Positions 44,260 to 53,169 of a stretch of 64,000 bases of DNA are shown one piece after another. Source of the stretch: Anaerococcus sp. Marseille-P3625 (GTDB lineage: Bacteria > Bacillota > Clostridia > Tissierellales > Peptoniphilaceae); the NCBI RefSeq assembly GCF_900232825.1, contig NZ_OCTP01000010.1, positions 620,001-684,000 on the forward strand. Direction: 5' to 3'. Each line of letters begins with the position of its first letter. Position 1 is the stretch's first letter. A program made the translations under genes and the position numbers. The notes under the pieces are model-generated. The model searched no databases. It was not told the DNA's origin and saw nothing but the letters and a program-made list of their open reading frames with translations.

Positions 44260-45825
44260 TTAATCATTCTTTTTCCTTAAAGCAACAAGAGATGACATAG
44301 AAATTGCAAAGCTTGCAACAATTGGTGCCATGCTAACTACACCTGTTTTTGGATTTGAGTGTTTTTTAGCAGGAGCTTGTTTTTCTTCCTTTTTATTGTC
44401 TTTTTCTGGATCTTTTGTAGGATCTTCTTTCTTGTCGTTTCCTTCTTGATTTGCTTCGTTTTCTTTAAGGATTTTTTCAATCTCTTTTGTATTTTTAGTA
44501 ATTTTATCTATTAAATCCTTAGCTTTGTTTTCATCTTTATTTTCTTCTTGAACTTTATCATCAGTGTCAACTTCAGTTTTGTCATCAGAATCACTTGTTG
44601 TGCCTGGTACAACTGGATTTGATGGATGATCTGGAACTACTGGTTTATCTGGATTTGGAGTTGGTTTTTCTTCTTCTTTTACTTCAAATCTATAAAACCA
44701 TCTTCCATTTGCTCCTTGGTCAGCTGTAACTTTAAAGTTATTTTTCATATTTTCTGGCATTGCTTCTTCGCCAGCTTTTATAGCAGCATCTTTTGTTTTG
44801 TAACCATTTTCATTGTTTTCTGGTTTTTCGTCTGTTTGAGGATCCTCTGGATCTTCTTCTGGAGTATCTATTTTTTCATATGATGATAGGAGATAAATAT
44901 ATCTACCGTCTGCATTTTGGCTGATTGTGTATGATTTGTTAACTGGATCATTCTTTAAAGCTTCTTGAGCTGCTTTTTCGGCTGCTTCTTTTGTTTTGTA
45001 GCCATTTTCATTGTTTTCTGGTTTTTCTTCAGGTTTTTCTTCAGGAATTTCTCCATTTTTGTTTACGCCATTAATTGTGTAAACTAGAGTTTCTTCGGTT
45101 CCGTCCCCATTTTTTACAGTTAATACAAGATTAACAGTTTTGCCTACAAAATCTTTAAGTTTGCCAGTGTTATTTCCTGGTTGTTGAACTGCATTTAATA
45201 TATCAGCTCCAAAAGTTAATTTGAATAATTGCTCTACAGTCATTCCTGAACTAGGTGCAGCAGCAGCTAAAGATGTTAGATCTCTTACTGGTTGGCCATC
45301 CACTTGTACTTTTACAAGATTATTATTTTTATATAAATTAGTTAAACCTGCTACTATACCAGTTCCGCTAATTTCTTTTGCACTTTGACTTTCATCAAGG
45401 ATTGTTACTGTTACATTCTTGCCATATTTATCGTAAACAGCTTCATAAACTCCTTCTTTTTTAGAAATTCCATCAAACATACTATCAGCAGCTTGTTCAA
45501 ATTTATCAGATTCTGGACTTTCTAGAGCTTCAGGTTCTTCAAAGTCACTAATTTGAAGACCGTCATTATCTAAAGCTTTTTCAGTTTCTTCTAATGGTTG
45601 AGCTTCTTCTTTAGTTTCTTCTTTTTCTTTTTCAGTTTCTTGTTTTTTTTCTTCAGAAATTTCTTCTTCGGAATTTTCTTCGCTAGTTTCTTCTTTTAAA
45701 GTTTCGATAGCTTCAGTTGGATGATTTTCTTCACTCTTAGCTTCTTCAGCAAATGCAGTTTGTGCTGAAACTACAAAGGAAATTGACAATGCTAAAGCTA
45801 GTATGGTGCTCTTTTTGTTTTTCAT
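44260..45825 (-). CDS. Sortase-anchored surface protein (NPKTG)
   Basis: A 521-residue exported wall protein. A signal peptide (residues 1 to about 26, ending TAFA) is followed by a highly acidic Glu/Lys/Ser stretch to about residue 90. A folded middle follows (AVYDKYGKNVTVTILDESQ and TVEQLFKLTFGADI, about 125-255), then two copies of a 66-residue unit that starts ENNENGYKTK. A Pro-rich and charged spacer leads to NPKTG, a hydrophobic helix and RKKND, the full sorting signal with NPKTG in place of LPXTG. The function is unknown; adhesion or a wall role is plausible. It is monocistronic with a good promoter. Confidence 0.88.
   Translation of the reverse strand: MKNKKSTILALALSISFVVSAQTAFAEEAKSEENHPTEAIETLKEETSEENSEEEISEEKKQETEKEKEETKEEAQPLEETEKALDNDGLQISDFEEPEALESPESDKFEQAADSMFDGISKKEGVYEAVYDKYGKNVTVTILDESQSAKEISGTGIVAGLTNLYKNNNLVKVQVDGQPVRDLTSLAAAAPSSGMTVEQLFKLTFGADILNAVQQPGNNTGKLKDFVGKTVNLVLTVKNGDGTEETLVYTINGVNKNGEIPEEKPEEKPENNENGYKTKEAAEKAAQEALKNDPVNKSYTISQNADGRYIYLLSSYEKIDTPEEDPEDPQTDEKPENNENGYKTKDAAIKAGEEAMPENMKNNFKVTADQGANGRWFYRFEVKEEEKPTPNPDKPVVPDHPSNPVVPGTTSDSDDKTEVDTDDKVQEENKDENKAKDLIDKITKNTKEIEKILKENEANQEGNDKKEDPTKDPEKDNKKEEKQAPAKKHSNPKTGVVSMAPIVASFAISMSSLVALRKKND
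44791..45028 (-). repeat. Two 66-codon direct repeats in the surface protein gene
   Basis: The block TTTTGTTTTGTA...CCATTTTCATTG, then TTTTCTGGTTTTTC, occurs at about 44791-44829 and again at 44989-45028. The 198-bp distance (66 codons) keeps the frame. The DNA is nearly identical over about 39 bases at the repeat junction and more divergent between. Confidence 0.8.
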
Positions 45826-45881
45826 TTCTCCTCCAATTTTTTATAATTACATAATCAAATAATTAATTATTATTTACCTCT

Positions 45882-45910
45882 ATTATATAAAAATATATAT
45901 GAATTTGCAA
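45882..45910 (-). promoter_or_regulatory. Promoter of the surface protein gene
   Basis: TTGCAA (45905-45910), a 17-bp spacer and TATAAT (45882-45887) on the minus strand, with GGAGGAG before the ATG. Confidence 0.75.
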
Positions 45911-45943
45911 TTTTTTATACTAATAGTATATTTTCAATTTCAC

Positions 45944-45978
45944 TAAAAAACTCGACACATTAATGCCGAGTTTTCTTT
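45944..45978 (-). terminator. serS terminator
   Basis: On the minus strand AAAACTCGGCATTAATGTGTCGAGTTTTTT forms a hairpin (ACTCG / CGAGT core) with a U run, just after the serS stop. Confidence 0.8.
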
Positions 45979-45986
45979 TAATAGTC

Positions 45987-47276
45987 TTATTTATTTTTTG
46001 GAATTATTTTATCTTTTCCACCCATGTACATTTGAAGTGGAGCTGGGATTTTTACGCTGCCATCTTCTTGTAGTAAGTTTTCAAGGAAGGCTATTAGCAT
46101 TCTTGGTGGAGCTACTACTGTATTATTTAGGGTGTGAGCAAAATATGTTCCCTTTTCTCCTCTTAGTCTTATGTTTAGTCTTCTTGCTTGGGCATCTCCA
46201 AGATTTGAGCAAGATCCAACTTCAAAGTATTTCTTTTGGCGTGGGCTCCATGCTTCTACATCGCAAGATTTTACTTTAAGATCTGCAAGATCTCCTGAGC
46301 AACATTCTAGAGTTCTTACAGGAATTTCTAGACTTCTAAAGAAATCTACTGTGTTATTCCATAATTCGTTATATAAAGTTTTTGAATCTTCTGGCTTACA
46401 AATGATTACCATTTCTTGTTTTTCAAATTGGTGGATACGATATACTCCACGCTCTTCTATACCATGAGCTCCTACTTCTTTTCTAAAGCAAGGTGAATAG
46501 GAAGTCATTTTTAGAGGCATTTTTTCTTCTTCATTAATTGTATTTATAAATTTGCCTATCATGGAGTGTTCGCTTGTTCCTATGAGGTATAAGTCTTCGC
46601 CTTCTATCTTATACATCATATTTTCCATTTCTTCAAAGCTCATAACGCCTGTTACAACATCAGATCTTATCATAAATGGTGGAATGTAATAAGTATAGCC
46701 ACGATCTATCATAAAATCTCTTGCATAAGAAAGGATTGCTGAATGAAGTCTTGCTATATCACCTCTTAGATAATAAAAACCTGAACCAGATGTTTCTCTT
46801 GATGCATCAAGGTCAATTCCGTCAAATGTTTCCATGATGTCAACGTGATAAGGAACTTCGTATTCTGGAACAATTGGCTCTCCAAATCTTTCGTTTTCAA
46901 CATTTTCGCTGTCATCTTTGCCTATTGGAACAGTTTCATCAATTATTTGTGGGATTTTTTGCATACGAGTTTTTACTTGATCTGCATAATTTTTGGTTTC
47001 TTCTTCGATTTTTAGAAGTCTATCGTTTATTTCTCCTACATGGGCTTTAGTTTTTTCTGCTTCATCTTTTTTGCCTTGACCCATCAAAGCGCCGATTTCT
47101 TTTGAAAGTTTGTTTCTTTCTGCTCTTAGATTGTCGCCTTCGGTTTTGACAGCTCTTTGTTTTTCGTCTAGTTCTAAAACTTCATCTACTAAAACTAGTT
47201 TTTGATCTTGAAATTTCTTTTTAATATTTTCTTTTACAAGATCTGGATTTTCTCTTAAAAATTTAATGTCAATCAT
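45987..47276 (-). CDS. serS: Seryl-tRNA synthetase
   Basis: A 429-residue class IIa synthetase. An N-terminal antiparallel coiled coil (about residues 1-105, with AVKTEGDNLRAERNKLSKEIG) grips the long arm of tRNA-Ser. The class II core has motif 2 in CFRKEVGAHGIEERGVYRIHQF and motif 3 in NNTVVAPPRMLIAFLEN. Length and order are normal. It has its own promoter and a T-box leader, so it responds to uncharged tRNA-Ser. Confidence 0.98.
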   Translation of the reverse strand: MIDIKFLRENPDLVKENIKKKFQDQKLVLVDEVLELDEKQRAVKTEGDNLRAERNKLSKEIGALMGQGKKDEAEKTKAHVGEINDRLLKIEEETKNYADQVKTRMQKIPQIIDETVPIGKDDSENVENERFGEPIVPEYEVPYHVDIMETFDGIDLDASRETSGSGFYYLRGDIARLHSAILSYARDFMIDRGYTYYIPPFMIRSDVVTGVMSFEEMENMMYKIEGEDLYLIGTSEHSMIGKFINTINEEEKMPLKMTSYSPCFRKEVGAHGIEERGVYRIHQFEKQEMVIICKPEDSKTLYNELWNNTVDFFRSLEIPVRTLECCSGDLADLKVKSCDVEAWSPRQKKYFEVGSCSNLGDAQARRLNIRLRGEKGTYFAHTLNNTVVAPPRMLIAFLENLLQEDGSVKIPAPLQMYMGGKDKIIPKNK

Positions 47277-47295
47277 TATTACTCCTTTTTGGCAT

Positions 47296-47470
47296 ATAAA
47301 AAGACCTCCTCCCTACATGGGACGAAGGTCTCGTGGTGCCACCCAATTTTTTTCTTAATTTTATAAGCTAAAGGTAGATTCTCCAAATTCCATCAAAGAT
47401 TTTCACCAACCATCTTCTCTCTAAAAACTTCCTAAGGGTACTAAGTCTTATCATTGCTTTATTTAGTTAA
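47296..47470 (-). promoter_or_regulatory. T-box riboswitch of serS
   Basis: The minus strand has the T-box core TGGGTGGCACCACG (about 47333-47347) and a terminator hairpin AGACCT-tcg-TCCC / GGGA-GAGGTCTTTTT (about 47299-47328). Stem I carries AGAGAG and GGTTGGTGAAAATC. A UCU codon (47376-47378) followed by A lies where the specifier is expected and would read tRNA-Ser. Uncharged tRNA should favour the antiterminator and serS transcription. Confidence 0.93.
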
Positions 47471-47474
47471 CTAT

Positions 47475-47503
47475 AGTATACGAGTTTTCTAAAATTTAAT
47501 CAA
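47475..47503 (-). promoter_or_regulatory. serS promoter
   Basis: TTGATT (47498-47503), a 17-bp spacer and TATACT (47475-47480) on the minus strand. The -35 overlaps the end of the DUF4349 gene. Confidence 0.7.
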
Positions 47504-48446
47504 GATTATTTGGCAAATCTTTGCTTGTTTTGTCTATTTTTTTAGCCTTATTTTTCTTTTTTATAAACTTTACAATTATAATAATTATTATAATGATTAG
47601 AACTAAGATTGGCCAATAGGATACAATTATAACCAGTAGATCCATAATAGAATTTAGAAAAATTCCAATGGAATTTCCAAAAGCTTCTGCTATTCTCTCG
47701 CCAAAGCGAGGATTGTTTTTGGAAATATCATTATAATCGTAAACTTCTCTTAGAAAAATTGTGAAAGTATTGTAATCTACTCTTTGGTCTAATTCTCTAA
47801 GATTTGACTTAATTTGATCTATTTCACTTTCTACTTCAAGGATCCTTTGACTAATGGCCATAGTTTCTTCAATATTTTCGGATTTTTCCATTAGCTGGTT
47901 GAGTTTTTCTAGTTCTTTTTTCTTGGTTTCAAGTCTTAAATTTATATCTTTATAGTCTTTGGTCAAATCATTGCTAGATTGACTTATATTATTAATTTTT
48001 CCAATTTTTGTAAGATCTTTGGCAAAACCAGCTGATGTATCTCTAGGAATTTTTATTACAACCTGATAACTTCTAAGATCAATTTTATCATCATTTCTTC
48101 TATCCATATAAAAATCAGAAGAATTGATATATCCCTTGTATTTGCTTGTTAGTTCAATTAGTTTTTTATAATCATCGTCATAAGTTGTTGTTTCTATGGT
48201 GTATTCGTAAAAATATTCGATCTTTCTATCTTTTACTTGATTATTTTCTTCAATCTGACCACTGATATCAAAAGAATCGCCTATATTGTCAGTTGCTTCT
48301 TCAGTAGTATCTGAAATCTCTTGCTCAGAAGCTTCTTCACTTTTCATATTATCATATGAAGAATTTTGTAAAGATTTATTGCTTCCACAAGAAGTTAAAG
48401 CTAGAATCAAAAATAGATTTACTAGTAATTTTTTCTTAAATTTCAT
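47496..48446 (-). CDS. DUF4349 lipoprotein with C-terminal membrane helix
   Basis: A 316-residue exported protein. A lipobox LTSC places the lipid-modified Cys at residue 20. An acidic Ser/Glu linker is followed by the DUF4349 core (RKIEYFYEYTIETTTYDDDY, about residues 73-92; YQVVIKIPRDTSAGFAKDL near 127). A coiled coil (about 165-225, KKKELEKLNQLMEKSEN) follows, then a C-terminal membrane helix rich in Ile (about 265-295) and a basic tail. The function is unknown; anti-sigma-like or envelope roles have been proposed. It lies 11 bp after nnrE. Confidence 0.9.
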   Translation of the reverse strand: MKFKKKLLVNLFLILALTSCGSNKSLQNSSYDNMKSEEASEQEISDTTEEATDNIGDSFDISGQIEENNQVKDRKIEYFYEYTIETTTYDDDYKKLIELTSKYKGYINSSDFYMDRRNDDKIDLRSYQVVIKIPRDTSAGFAKDLTKIGKINNISQSSNDLTKDYKDINLRLETKKKELEKLNQLMEKSENIEETMAISQRILEVESEIDQIKSNLRELDQRVDYNTFTIFLREVYDYNDISKNNPRFGERIAEAFGNSIGIFLNSIMDLLVIIVSYWPILVLIIIIIIIIVKFIKKKNKAKKIDKTSKDLPNNLD

Positions 48447-48457
48447 AATTAACTCCT

Positions 48458-49129
48458 CTAAGGATAAGTTTCATTAAGGACATGGTCAATTGCCTTTTGA
48501 GGTATGCCTATATCTTCTACGACGCATTTGTTTTTATAAATCGATCTGTCATAAACTCCTTTTTTCATAAGCTGCATAGAAACGATCAAATCGCTATCAA
48601 CCACTTCTCCCCAAGCTTCTCCAGTTGTAGAATCCACTCCTGATGGAATGTCTATGGAAATTATGTATTTCATCGACCTATTTAGCATGGCTATAACATA
48701 GGCGTAAGTACCAGTAATCGTTCTATCAAGTCCAGTTCCAAAAATTCCTTCGATAATTGTAGAAACTTTGGAAATATTTTTTTCCATTACTTCCAAATCC
48801 AAAATAGTATCTATCAAATAAATTTTGTCAGTTAAATTTTTGACTGCTTGGTAATTTAAGATAAAATCTTCTTTAGCTTTTTCTATATTTCCTATTATAT
48901 AGACTTCGACATAATAATCTCTGGCAAGAAGATTTCTTGCAAGAGCCAAGCCATCAGCACCGTTATTGCCAATTCCTACTACAAGGGCAAAGGTTTTTCT
49001 TACATTCAAATCAATATTTTTGATGACAGAAAGAGCTGCTCTTTCCACCAAACAAATGGAAGGAATTTTTAGCTCATTAATAGCATATTGATCTATTTTT
49101 TGCATTTGATCTTTATCTACAACAATCAT
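48458..49129 (-). CDS. nnrE: NAD(P)H-hydrate epimerase
   Basis: A 223-residue YjeF N-domain enzyme that interconverts the R and S forms of damaged hydrated NAD(P)H. It shows VVGIGNNGADGLALARNL near residue 50 (nucleotide-binding loop), DTILDL and IISIDIPSGVDSTTGEAWG near residue 160. The epimerase stands alone; the dehydratase NnrD domain is not fused and is not in the window. ATG 49129 has AGGTG six to seven bases upstream; a GTG at 49138 lies inside that site. Confidence 0.92.
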   Translation of the reverse strand: MIVVDKDQMQKIDQYAINELKIPSICLVERAALSVIKNIDLNVRKTFALVVGIGNNGADGLALARNLLARDYYVEVYIIGNIEKAKEDFILNYQAVKNLTDKIYLIDTILDLEVMEKNISKVSTIIEGIFGTGLDRTITGTYAYVIAMLNRSMKYIISIDIPSGVDSTTGEAWGEVVDSDLIVSMQLMKKGVYDRSIYKNKCVVEDIGIPQKAIDHVLNETYP

Positions 49130-49138
49130 TGCTAGCAC

Positions 49139-50101
49139 CTATCTTTCTTTTAATCTCAAATCTTCTCCAAATACTTCGTATACTTTACTATTACCCACAA
49201 TTCTTGAAAATATGCGTCCACCATAGACTTCTGAAAGCATGGACTCGTCATAATTTGTAGAAAAAATTATTGGTTTTTCGCTAATCATCCTACTATTTAC
49301 AATATCAAATAAATTTGCTGGATCATTTTTACTAGTTGCTTCACTACCCAAATCGTCAATTATTAACAAATCACATTCTTTAATAAAATCGTATTTTTCT
49401 TGATGTTTAGATCTTTGCTCTTCAAAGGCCCAGTTATAATCGTTTAAAAATTTAAAAAGACTAGAAGATGTGATATAAAAAACAGAATAATTTTGGTCTA
49501 AAATTTCTTTGGCAAGGGCATTTAGTAAAAAAGTTTTGCCCCTGCCCACATCTCCAAAAATATAAAGATTTGATTTTTCTTTATCGAAATTATTGACAAA
49601 TTTTAGAAGTTCATCTTTTATTAGCAAAATATTTTCTCTAGGACTTATAGGATAGTCTTTGTAGGGATTTGCTGAAAATAAATTTTCATCAAAAGAATCG
49701 AAATTTTCCCTAAGAATCAAGCTTTTTATGGAAGAATTGCTGTAATTTTCTTCTATAATAATTTGCTTTCTGCAAGAGCAGATCTCTGTTCCGACAAAGC
49801 CAGTATCCTTGCAAAGCTCGTGGTGGTAATGCATTTGTAAATAGTCTTTGGAAAAACCATTTTCTACCAAGAGTTTTTCTTTTAGGTCTAAAAGTTTTAT
49901 TTGCTCATTTTCAAGATCTTCTGTATTTATATTATCTAAACCAAAACTTACAATCTTAAAACCCAAGTCTTTTATAGTTTTATCAAGTGCTTTCATATTT
50001 GGAATTTTTCCATAAACTTCATTTACTCTATTTTGCAAATTTATTATATTTTCTTCGCGTCTTTTGGCTAATATTTCACTGGCTTTGCTATTTTTGTTCA
50101 T
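49139..50101 (-). CDS. Helicase loader (DnaI/DnaC-like AAA+ ATPase)
   Basis: A 320-residue ATPase that loads the DnaB helicase. The N-terminal part has a Cys cluster (CKDTGFVGTEICSCRK near residue 95) like the zinc-binding region of DnaI. The ATPase domain has Walker A GDVGRGKTFLLN near residue 184 and Walker B LLIIDDLGSEA near 241, then sensor IIFSTNYDES. It overlaps the dnaD gene by 14 bp. The DnaB-DnaD-loader set in one operon is the Firmicute primosome. Confidence 0.92.
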   Translation of the reverse strand: MNKNSKASEILAKRREENIINLQNRVNEVYGKIPNMKALDKTIKDLGFKIVSFGLDNINTEDLENEQIKLLDLKEKLLVENGFSKDYLQMHYHHELCKDTGFVGTEICSCRKQIIIEENYSNSSIKSLILRENFDSFDENLFSANPYKDYPISPRENILLIKDELLKFVNNFDKEKSNLYIFGDVGRGKTFLLNALAKEILDQNYSVFYITSSSLFKFLNDYNWAFEEQRSKHQEKYDFIKECDLLIIDDLGSEATSKNDPANLFDIVNSRMISEKPIIFSTNYDESMLSEVYGGRIFSRIVGNSKVYEVFGEDLRLKER

Positions 50102-50834
50102 AGCTATCTTCCTTTTCTAGCATTTTTTTGAATCTCTTCGCTCTTGCTTTTTCTGCGTATGATTTATAATCATCGTTGGATAAGTTTGTGTTTTTTGATC
50201 TTTTATATTGGCGTGGAGAATTTTTTCTTAGAAGTTTTTGTCTTTCTTCTTGGACTTTTAGGTCATTTAGCTTAAAAATATTTTGATCTCTCCAAGTTTT
50301 TAGGTAACCCATAACATATTTTACATCGACATTGCCTGAAGTTTTGGCTTGTCTAAAGGCTTCTGTTATAAGCTCCGGATCTTGCTTATATTCTTCTAAA
50401 GTTTCCTGAATTCTTGTAATATCTGCGGGTGTGAGGGCTCTATTTATTATATTTATAATATTTTCAAACATAACTTGTTTTCTGCTTGATAAGTCAAAAC
50501 TATTTTCATTTATAGGATTTTCGTCATCACCAAAATACATCTGTCTAAACGAAACTATTTCTATGTAAGATTGATTGTCCATTGATTTTTTTTCTCTAAA
50601 AACTCCCATACTTATCCAATAATCTATGCATCTTTTAATATCTTCATCAGAAAAATCTAGCTGTCTTTGAATTTTGTTAAGGTCGGCATTTCCCTGGTTA
50701 TAAATATCTTTATAAACTAACAAGTAGAATTTAAGGGCGTCGCCACTAGCCTTATCTACATACATATTCAAAAACATATTTTCAAACGGGGTCATTCCCA
50801 AGTCAACTTTTAAGCTTTCTATCTTAAATTCCAT
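50088..50834 (-). CDS. DnaD-domain replication protein
   Basis: A 248-residue protein. An N-terminal winged-helix part (about residues 15-95, LDFSDEDIKRCIDYWISMGV) is followed by the DnaD/DnaB2 domain with YVMGYLKTWRDQNIF near residue 190 (the YxxxIxxxW-type motif). In Bacillus, DnaD and DnaB bind DNA and recruit the loader to origins and stalled forks. ATG 50834 is used since AAAGGA lies eight bases upstream. It overlaps both neighbours, the GNAT gene and the loader. Confidence 0.9.
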   Translation of the reverse strand: MEFKIESLKVDLGMTPFENMFLNMYVDKASGDALKFYLLVYKDIYNQGNADLNKIQRQLDFSDEDIKRCIDYWISMGVFREKKSMDNQSYIEIVSFRQMYFGDDENPINENSFDLSSRKQVMFENIINIINRALTPADITRIQETLEEYKQDPELITEAFRQAKTSGNVDVKYVMGYLKTWRDQNIFKLNDLKVQEERQKLLRKNSPRQYKRSKNTNLSNDDYKSYAEKARAKRFKKMLEKEDSYEQK

Positions 50835-51396
50835 AATAATCATCCTTTGTAAGTTTCATTTTTAATATTTTTGAATATATAAGTCCTCTTTTTTCTTCAA
50901 AATATCTCTGATCAAATTCTATATCTTGATTTTCAAACACTTCGCTTGTTAATCCAGTTTCTTTAAATCCTAAACTTTTGTAAAGTTTTAAGGCCCTATC
51001 GTTAAATAAGTTTACTTCCAAAAGCAATTCTCTAAATTTTAGGGTATTGAAATAATAATCTAGTAAAATTTCCATAGCTGCGTAGCCATAGCCCATAGAT
51101 GTGAAATTAGGATCAAAAACTATACCAAGTTTTGCTCTTTTTGTTAGTGGATTATAATTTTTTAATCCCAAAAATCCAATAAATCTATTATCGGATGTTC
51201 TTTTTACGGCAAAATATTTTTTCCTGGGCGTAGTTACTGAGCTATACCAAAAACTTATCTCAAAGCTGCTTAAATTTCCATAATTATAGCCAGATAAGCG
51301 TGGATCTGAGAAATTTCCCCATTGACTTAATTCGCTTGCTACTTGTCTATTTATTTTTTCAAGATATACATTAGTTTGTTGATTTTTCTTTTCCAT
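50824..51396 (-). CDS. GNAT acetyltransferase (RimJ/RimL-like)
   Basis: A 190-residue acetyltransferase. It shows FAVKRTSDNRFIGFLGLKNY, LGIVFDPNFTSMGYGYAAME (the acetyl-CoA loop GYGYA) and NLFNDRALKLYKSLGFKETG, the standard GNAT motifs A and B. The substrate is unknown; N-terminal protein acetylation (RimJ/L/I) is possible. Its place between dnaB and dnaD, overlapping both, is unusual and may mean it works on a replication or ribosomal protein, but operon position alone is weak evidence. Confidence 0.88.
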   Translation of the reverse strand: MEKKNQQTNVYLEKINRQVASELSQWGNFSDPRLSGYNYGNLSSFEISFWYSSVTTPRKKYFAVKRTSDNRFIGFLGLKNYNPLTKRAKLGIVFDPNFTSMGYGYAAMEILLDYYFNTLKFRELLLEVNLFNDRALKLYKSLGFKETGLTSEVFENQDIEFDQRYFEEKRGLIYSKILKMKLTKDDYYGI

Positions 51397-52720
51397 TTTC
51401 TTCTTTTAAGCTTAAATCTCTAAAAGTTGTGCAAGGTTTGTTGAAAAATAAATCCAAAGTTCCTGTAGAACCATTTCTATGTTTTGCTACAATTATTTTG
51501 GCAATATTTGGATTTTCTTCTTCGTTGTAATAATCTTCCCTATAAAGAAGCATAACCACATCTGCATCCTGTTCAATAGCTCCAGATTCTCTTAAATCAG
51601 ATAGTATCGGCCTATGATCGGCTCTTTTGTCTGCCTCACGAGATAATTGGGCAAGAGAAAGAATTGGACAGTTTAATTCTTTGGATAAACTTTTTAACCC
51701 ACGCGAAATAGAGGCAATTTCATTTTGCCTATTTTCCTTGTTTCCTTCTGCCGTCATCAGCTGAAGATAATCTATTACAACTAGATCTAAGCCTTTTTCT
51801 GCCTTTAATCTTTTTAGTTTACTTCGCATTTCTGATAAGGAAATTGCTGGAGTTTCGTCAACATACAAATCTTTGCTTGCTATTTCTTTTACAGAATCAA
51901 ATAAAAGTTGCCATTCATGATCTTTTATTCTTCCATTCATTACTTGATCAAGTTCTATCAAGCTTACCATAGAAATAAGTCTATAGTTAAGTTGTAAGCT
52001 AGACATTTCAAGTGAGAAAAATCCTACAGATTTGCCAGCTTTTGCTGCGTTCCAAGCAATTGTAAGGCCAAGAGCTGTTTTTCCCATGGCTGGTCTTGCT
52101 GCCAAAAGTATTAGTTGAGATTGTTGCAAACCTGAAAGTTTCATATCCACTAAGGATAGGCCAGTTGGAACTCCTGTTATATTTCCATCGTTTAAAGATA
52201 GCTCGTTTATCTTTTGTATGGTTTCATCTAGGGTATCTGATACTCTAACCAAGCCATCATTAAGTCTATCTTGTGATATATCAAAAATTTTACTTTCAGC
52301 TTTTTCTAAGATTGTGCCAATATCGTCACTTTGCCTGTAGCTATCCTCCATTATATCCGCACTTGCCTCTATAAGATTTCTTAGCAGAGATTTTTCTTTG
52401 ACCGTTTTTGCGTATGTATCGATATTTGGAGTATAAAATGAGGAGAGGGTAATCTCAGCGATAAACTCCTCCCCTCCAACTTCTTCTAATATATTTTCAT
52501 TCCTTAACTGGGATATTAAGCTTACTTCGTCAACTTTTATGTCTTTTTCAAACATAGTTACGATTGATTTATATATCCTTTGAGTTCTGGAATCGTAAAA
52601 GTCCACAGGTTTTATTATTTGATTTGCTCTATCGAAAGTTTCATTTTTTTTGATTATACTTCCGATAATAGCTTTCTCTGCTAAAAAGTCGTATGGAAGA
52701 GGCCTATTTGCCTCAGTCAT
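51371..52720 (-). CDS. dnaB: Replicative DNA helicase DnaB
   Basis: A 449-residue hexameric helicase. The N-terminal collar domain (about residues 1-110) starts LPYDFLAEKAIIGSII, and the RecA-like motor has Walker A AARPAMGKTALGLTIA near residue 209. Other motor motifs are VVIDYLQLMT near 308, the LKSLSKELNCPILSLAQLSR segment and DADVVMLLYREDYY. It is of the bacterial chromosomal type (DnaC in Bacillus naming). It lies next to rplI with a one-base overlap, the usual rplI-dnaB order. Confidence 0.98.
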   Translation of the reverse strand: MTEANRPLPYDFLAEKAIIGSIIKKNETFDRANQIIKPVDFYDSRTQRIYKSIVTMFEKDIKVDEVSLISQLRNENILEEVGGEEFIAEITLSSFYTPNIDTYAKTVKEKSLLRNLIEASADIMEDSYRQSDDIGTILEKAESKIFDISQDRLNDGLVRVSDTLDETIQKINELSLNDGNITGVPTGLSLVDMKLSGLQQSQLILLAARPAMGKTALGLTIAWNAAKAGKSVGFFSLEMSSLQLNYRLISMVSLIELDQVMNGRIKDHEWQLLFDSVKEIASKDLYVDETPAISLSEMRSKLKRLKAEKGLDLVVIDYLQLMTAEGNKENRQNEIASISRGLKSLSKELNCPILSLAQLSREADKRADHRPILSDLRESGAIEQDADVVMLLYREDYYNEEENPNIAKIIVAKHRNGSTGTLDLFFNKPCTTFRDLSLKEENGKEKSTN

Positions 52721-53169
52721 TATTCTGCCTCAGCTACCACTTCAACTTTTAGATTAGCATTTACTTCTGGATACAATCTAACATTTAGTTCATATTCACC
52801 AACTGATTTGATTGATTCAACATTTTCAATTCTTTTTCTATCAATTTCTATGCCATTTTCAGCTAAAGCTTCTGCTAGAGATTTGTTAGTTACTGATCCA
52901 AAAAGTTTTCCATCTTCGCCAACATTTACTTTTTGAGTAATTGTTAGTGCTTCGATTTTTGCTTTTAATTCTTCAGCTTCTTTTCTATTTTGAGCTTCTT
53001 CTTCTTTTAACTTAGCTTGCATTTCTTCAAGCTCTGCCATGTTTTTCTTGTTAGCTTCTACTGCTAATCCTTGTGGGTTAAGGAAATTTCTAAAATATCC
53101 TGGTTTTACATCAACCAAATCTCCTTTTACGCCTACTCTTACAATATTATCTGTTAGTATTACTTTCAT
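52720..53169 (-). CDS. rplI: 50S ribosomal protein L9
   Basis: A 149-residue L9 with the N-domain MKVILTDNIVRVGVKGD and VKPGYFRNFLNPQGLAVEA (residues 22-40), a long connecting helix (NKKNMAELEEMQAKLKEEE) and the C-domain (KLFGSVTNKSLAEALAENG). It binds 23S rRNA near L1. It overlaps the gdpP stop by 23 bp and dnaB by one base, so all are coupled. Confidence 0.98.
   Translation of the reverse strand: MKVILTDNIVRVGVKGDLVDVKPGYFRNFLNPQGLAVEANKKNMAELEEMQAKLKEEEAQNRKEAEELKAKIEALTITQKVNVGEDGKLFGSVTNKSLAEALAENGIEIDRKRIENVESIKSVGEYELNVRLYPEVNANLKVEVVAEAE

Noticed and set aside
44791-45028. Direct repeats that might suggest a CRISPR-like or phase-variable array
   Set aside because: There are only two copies, in frame, coding for protein units of a surface gene. 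No spacers or cas genes are present.
45826-45986. Search for a riboswitch upstream of the surface protein gene
   Set aside because: Only a promoter, a ribosome site and the neighbouring serS terminator are seen. No conserved aptamer motif was recognised.
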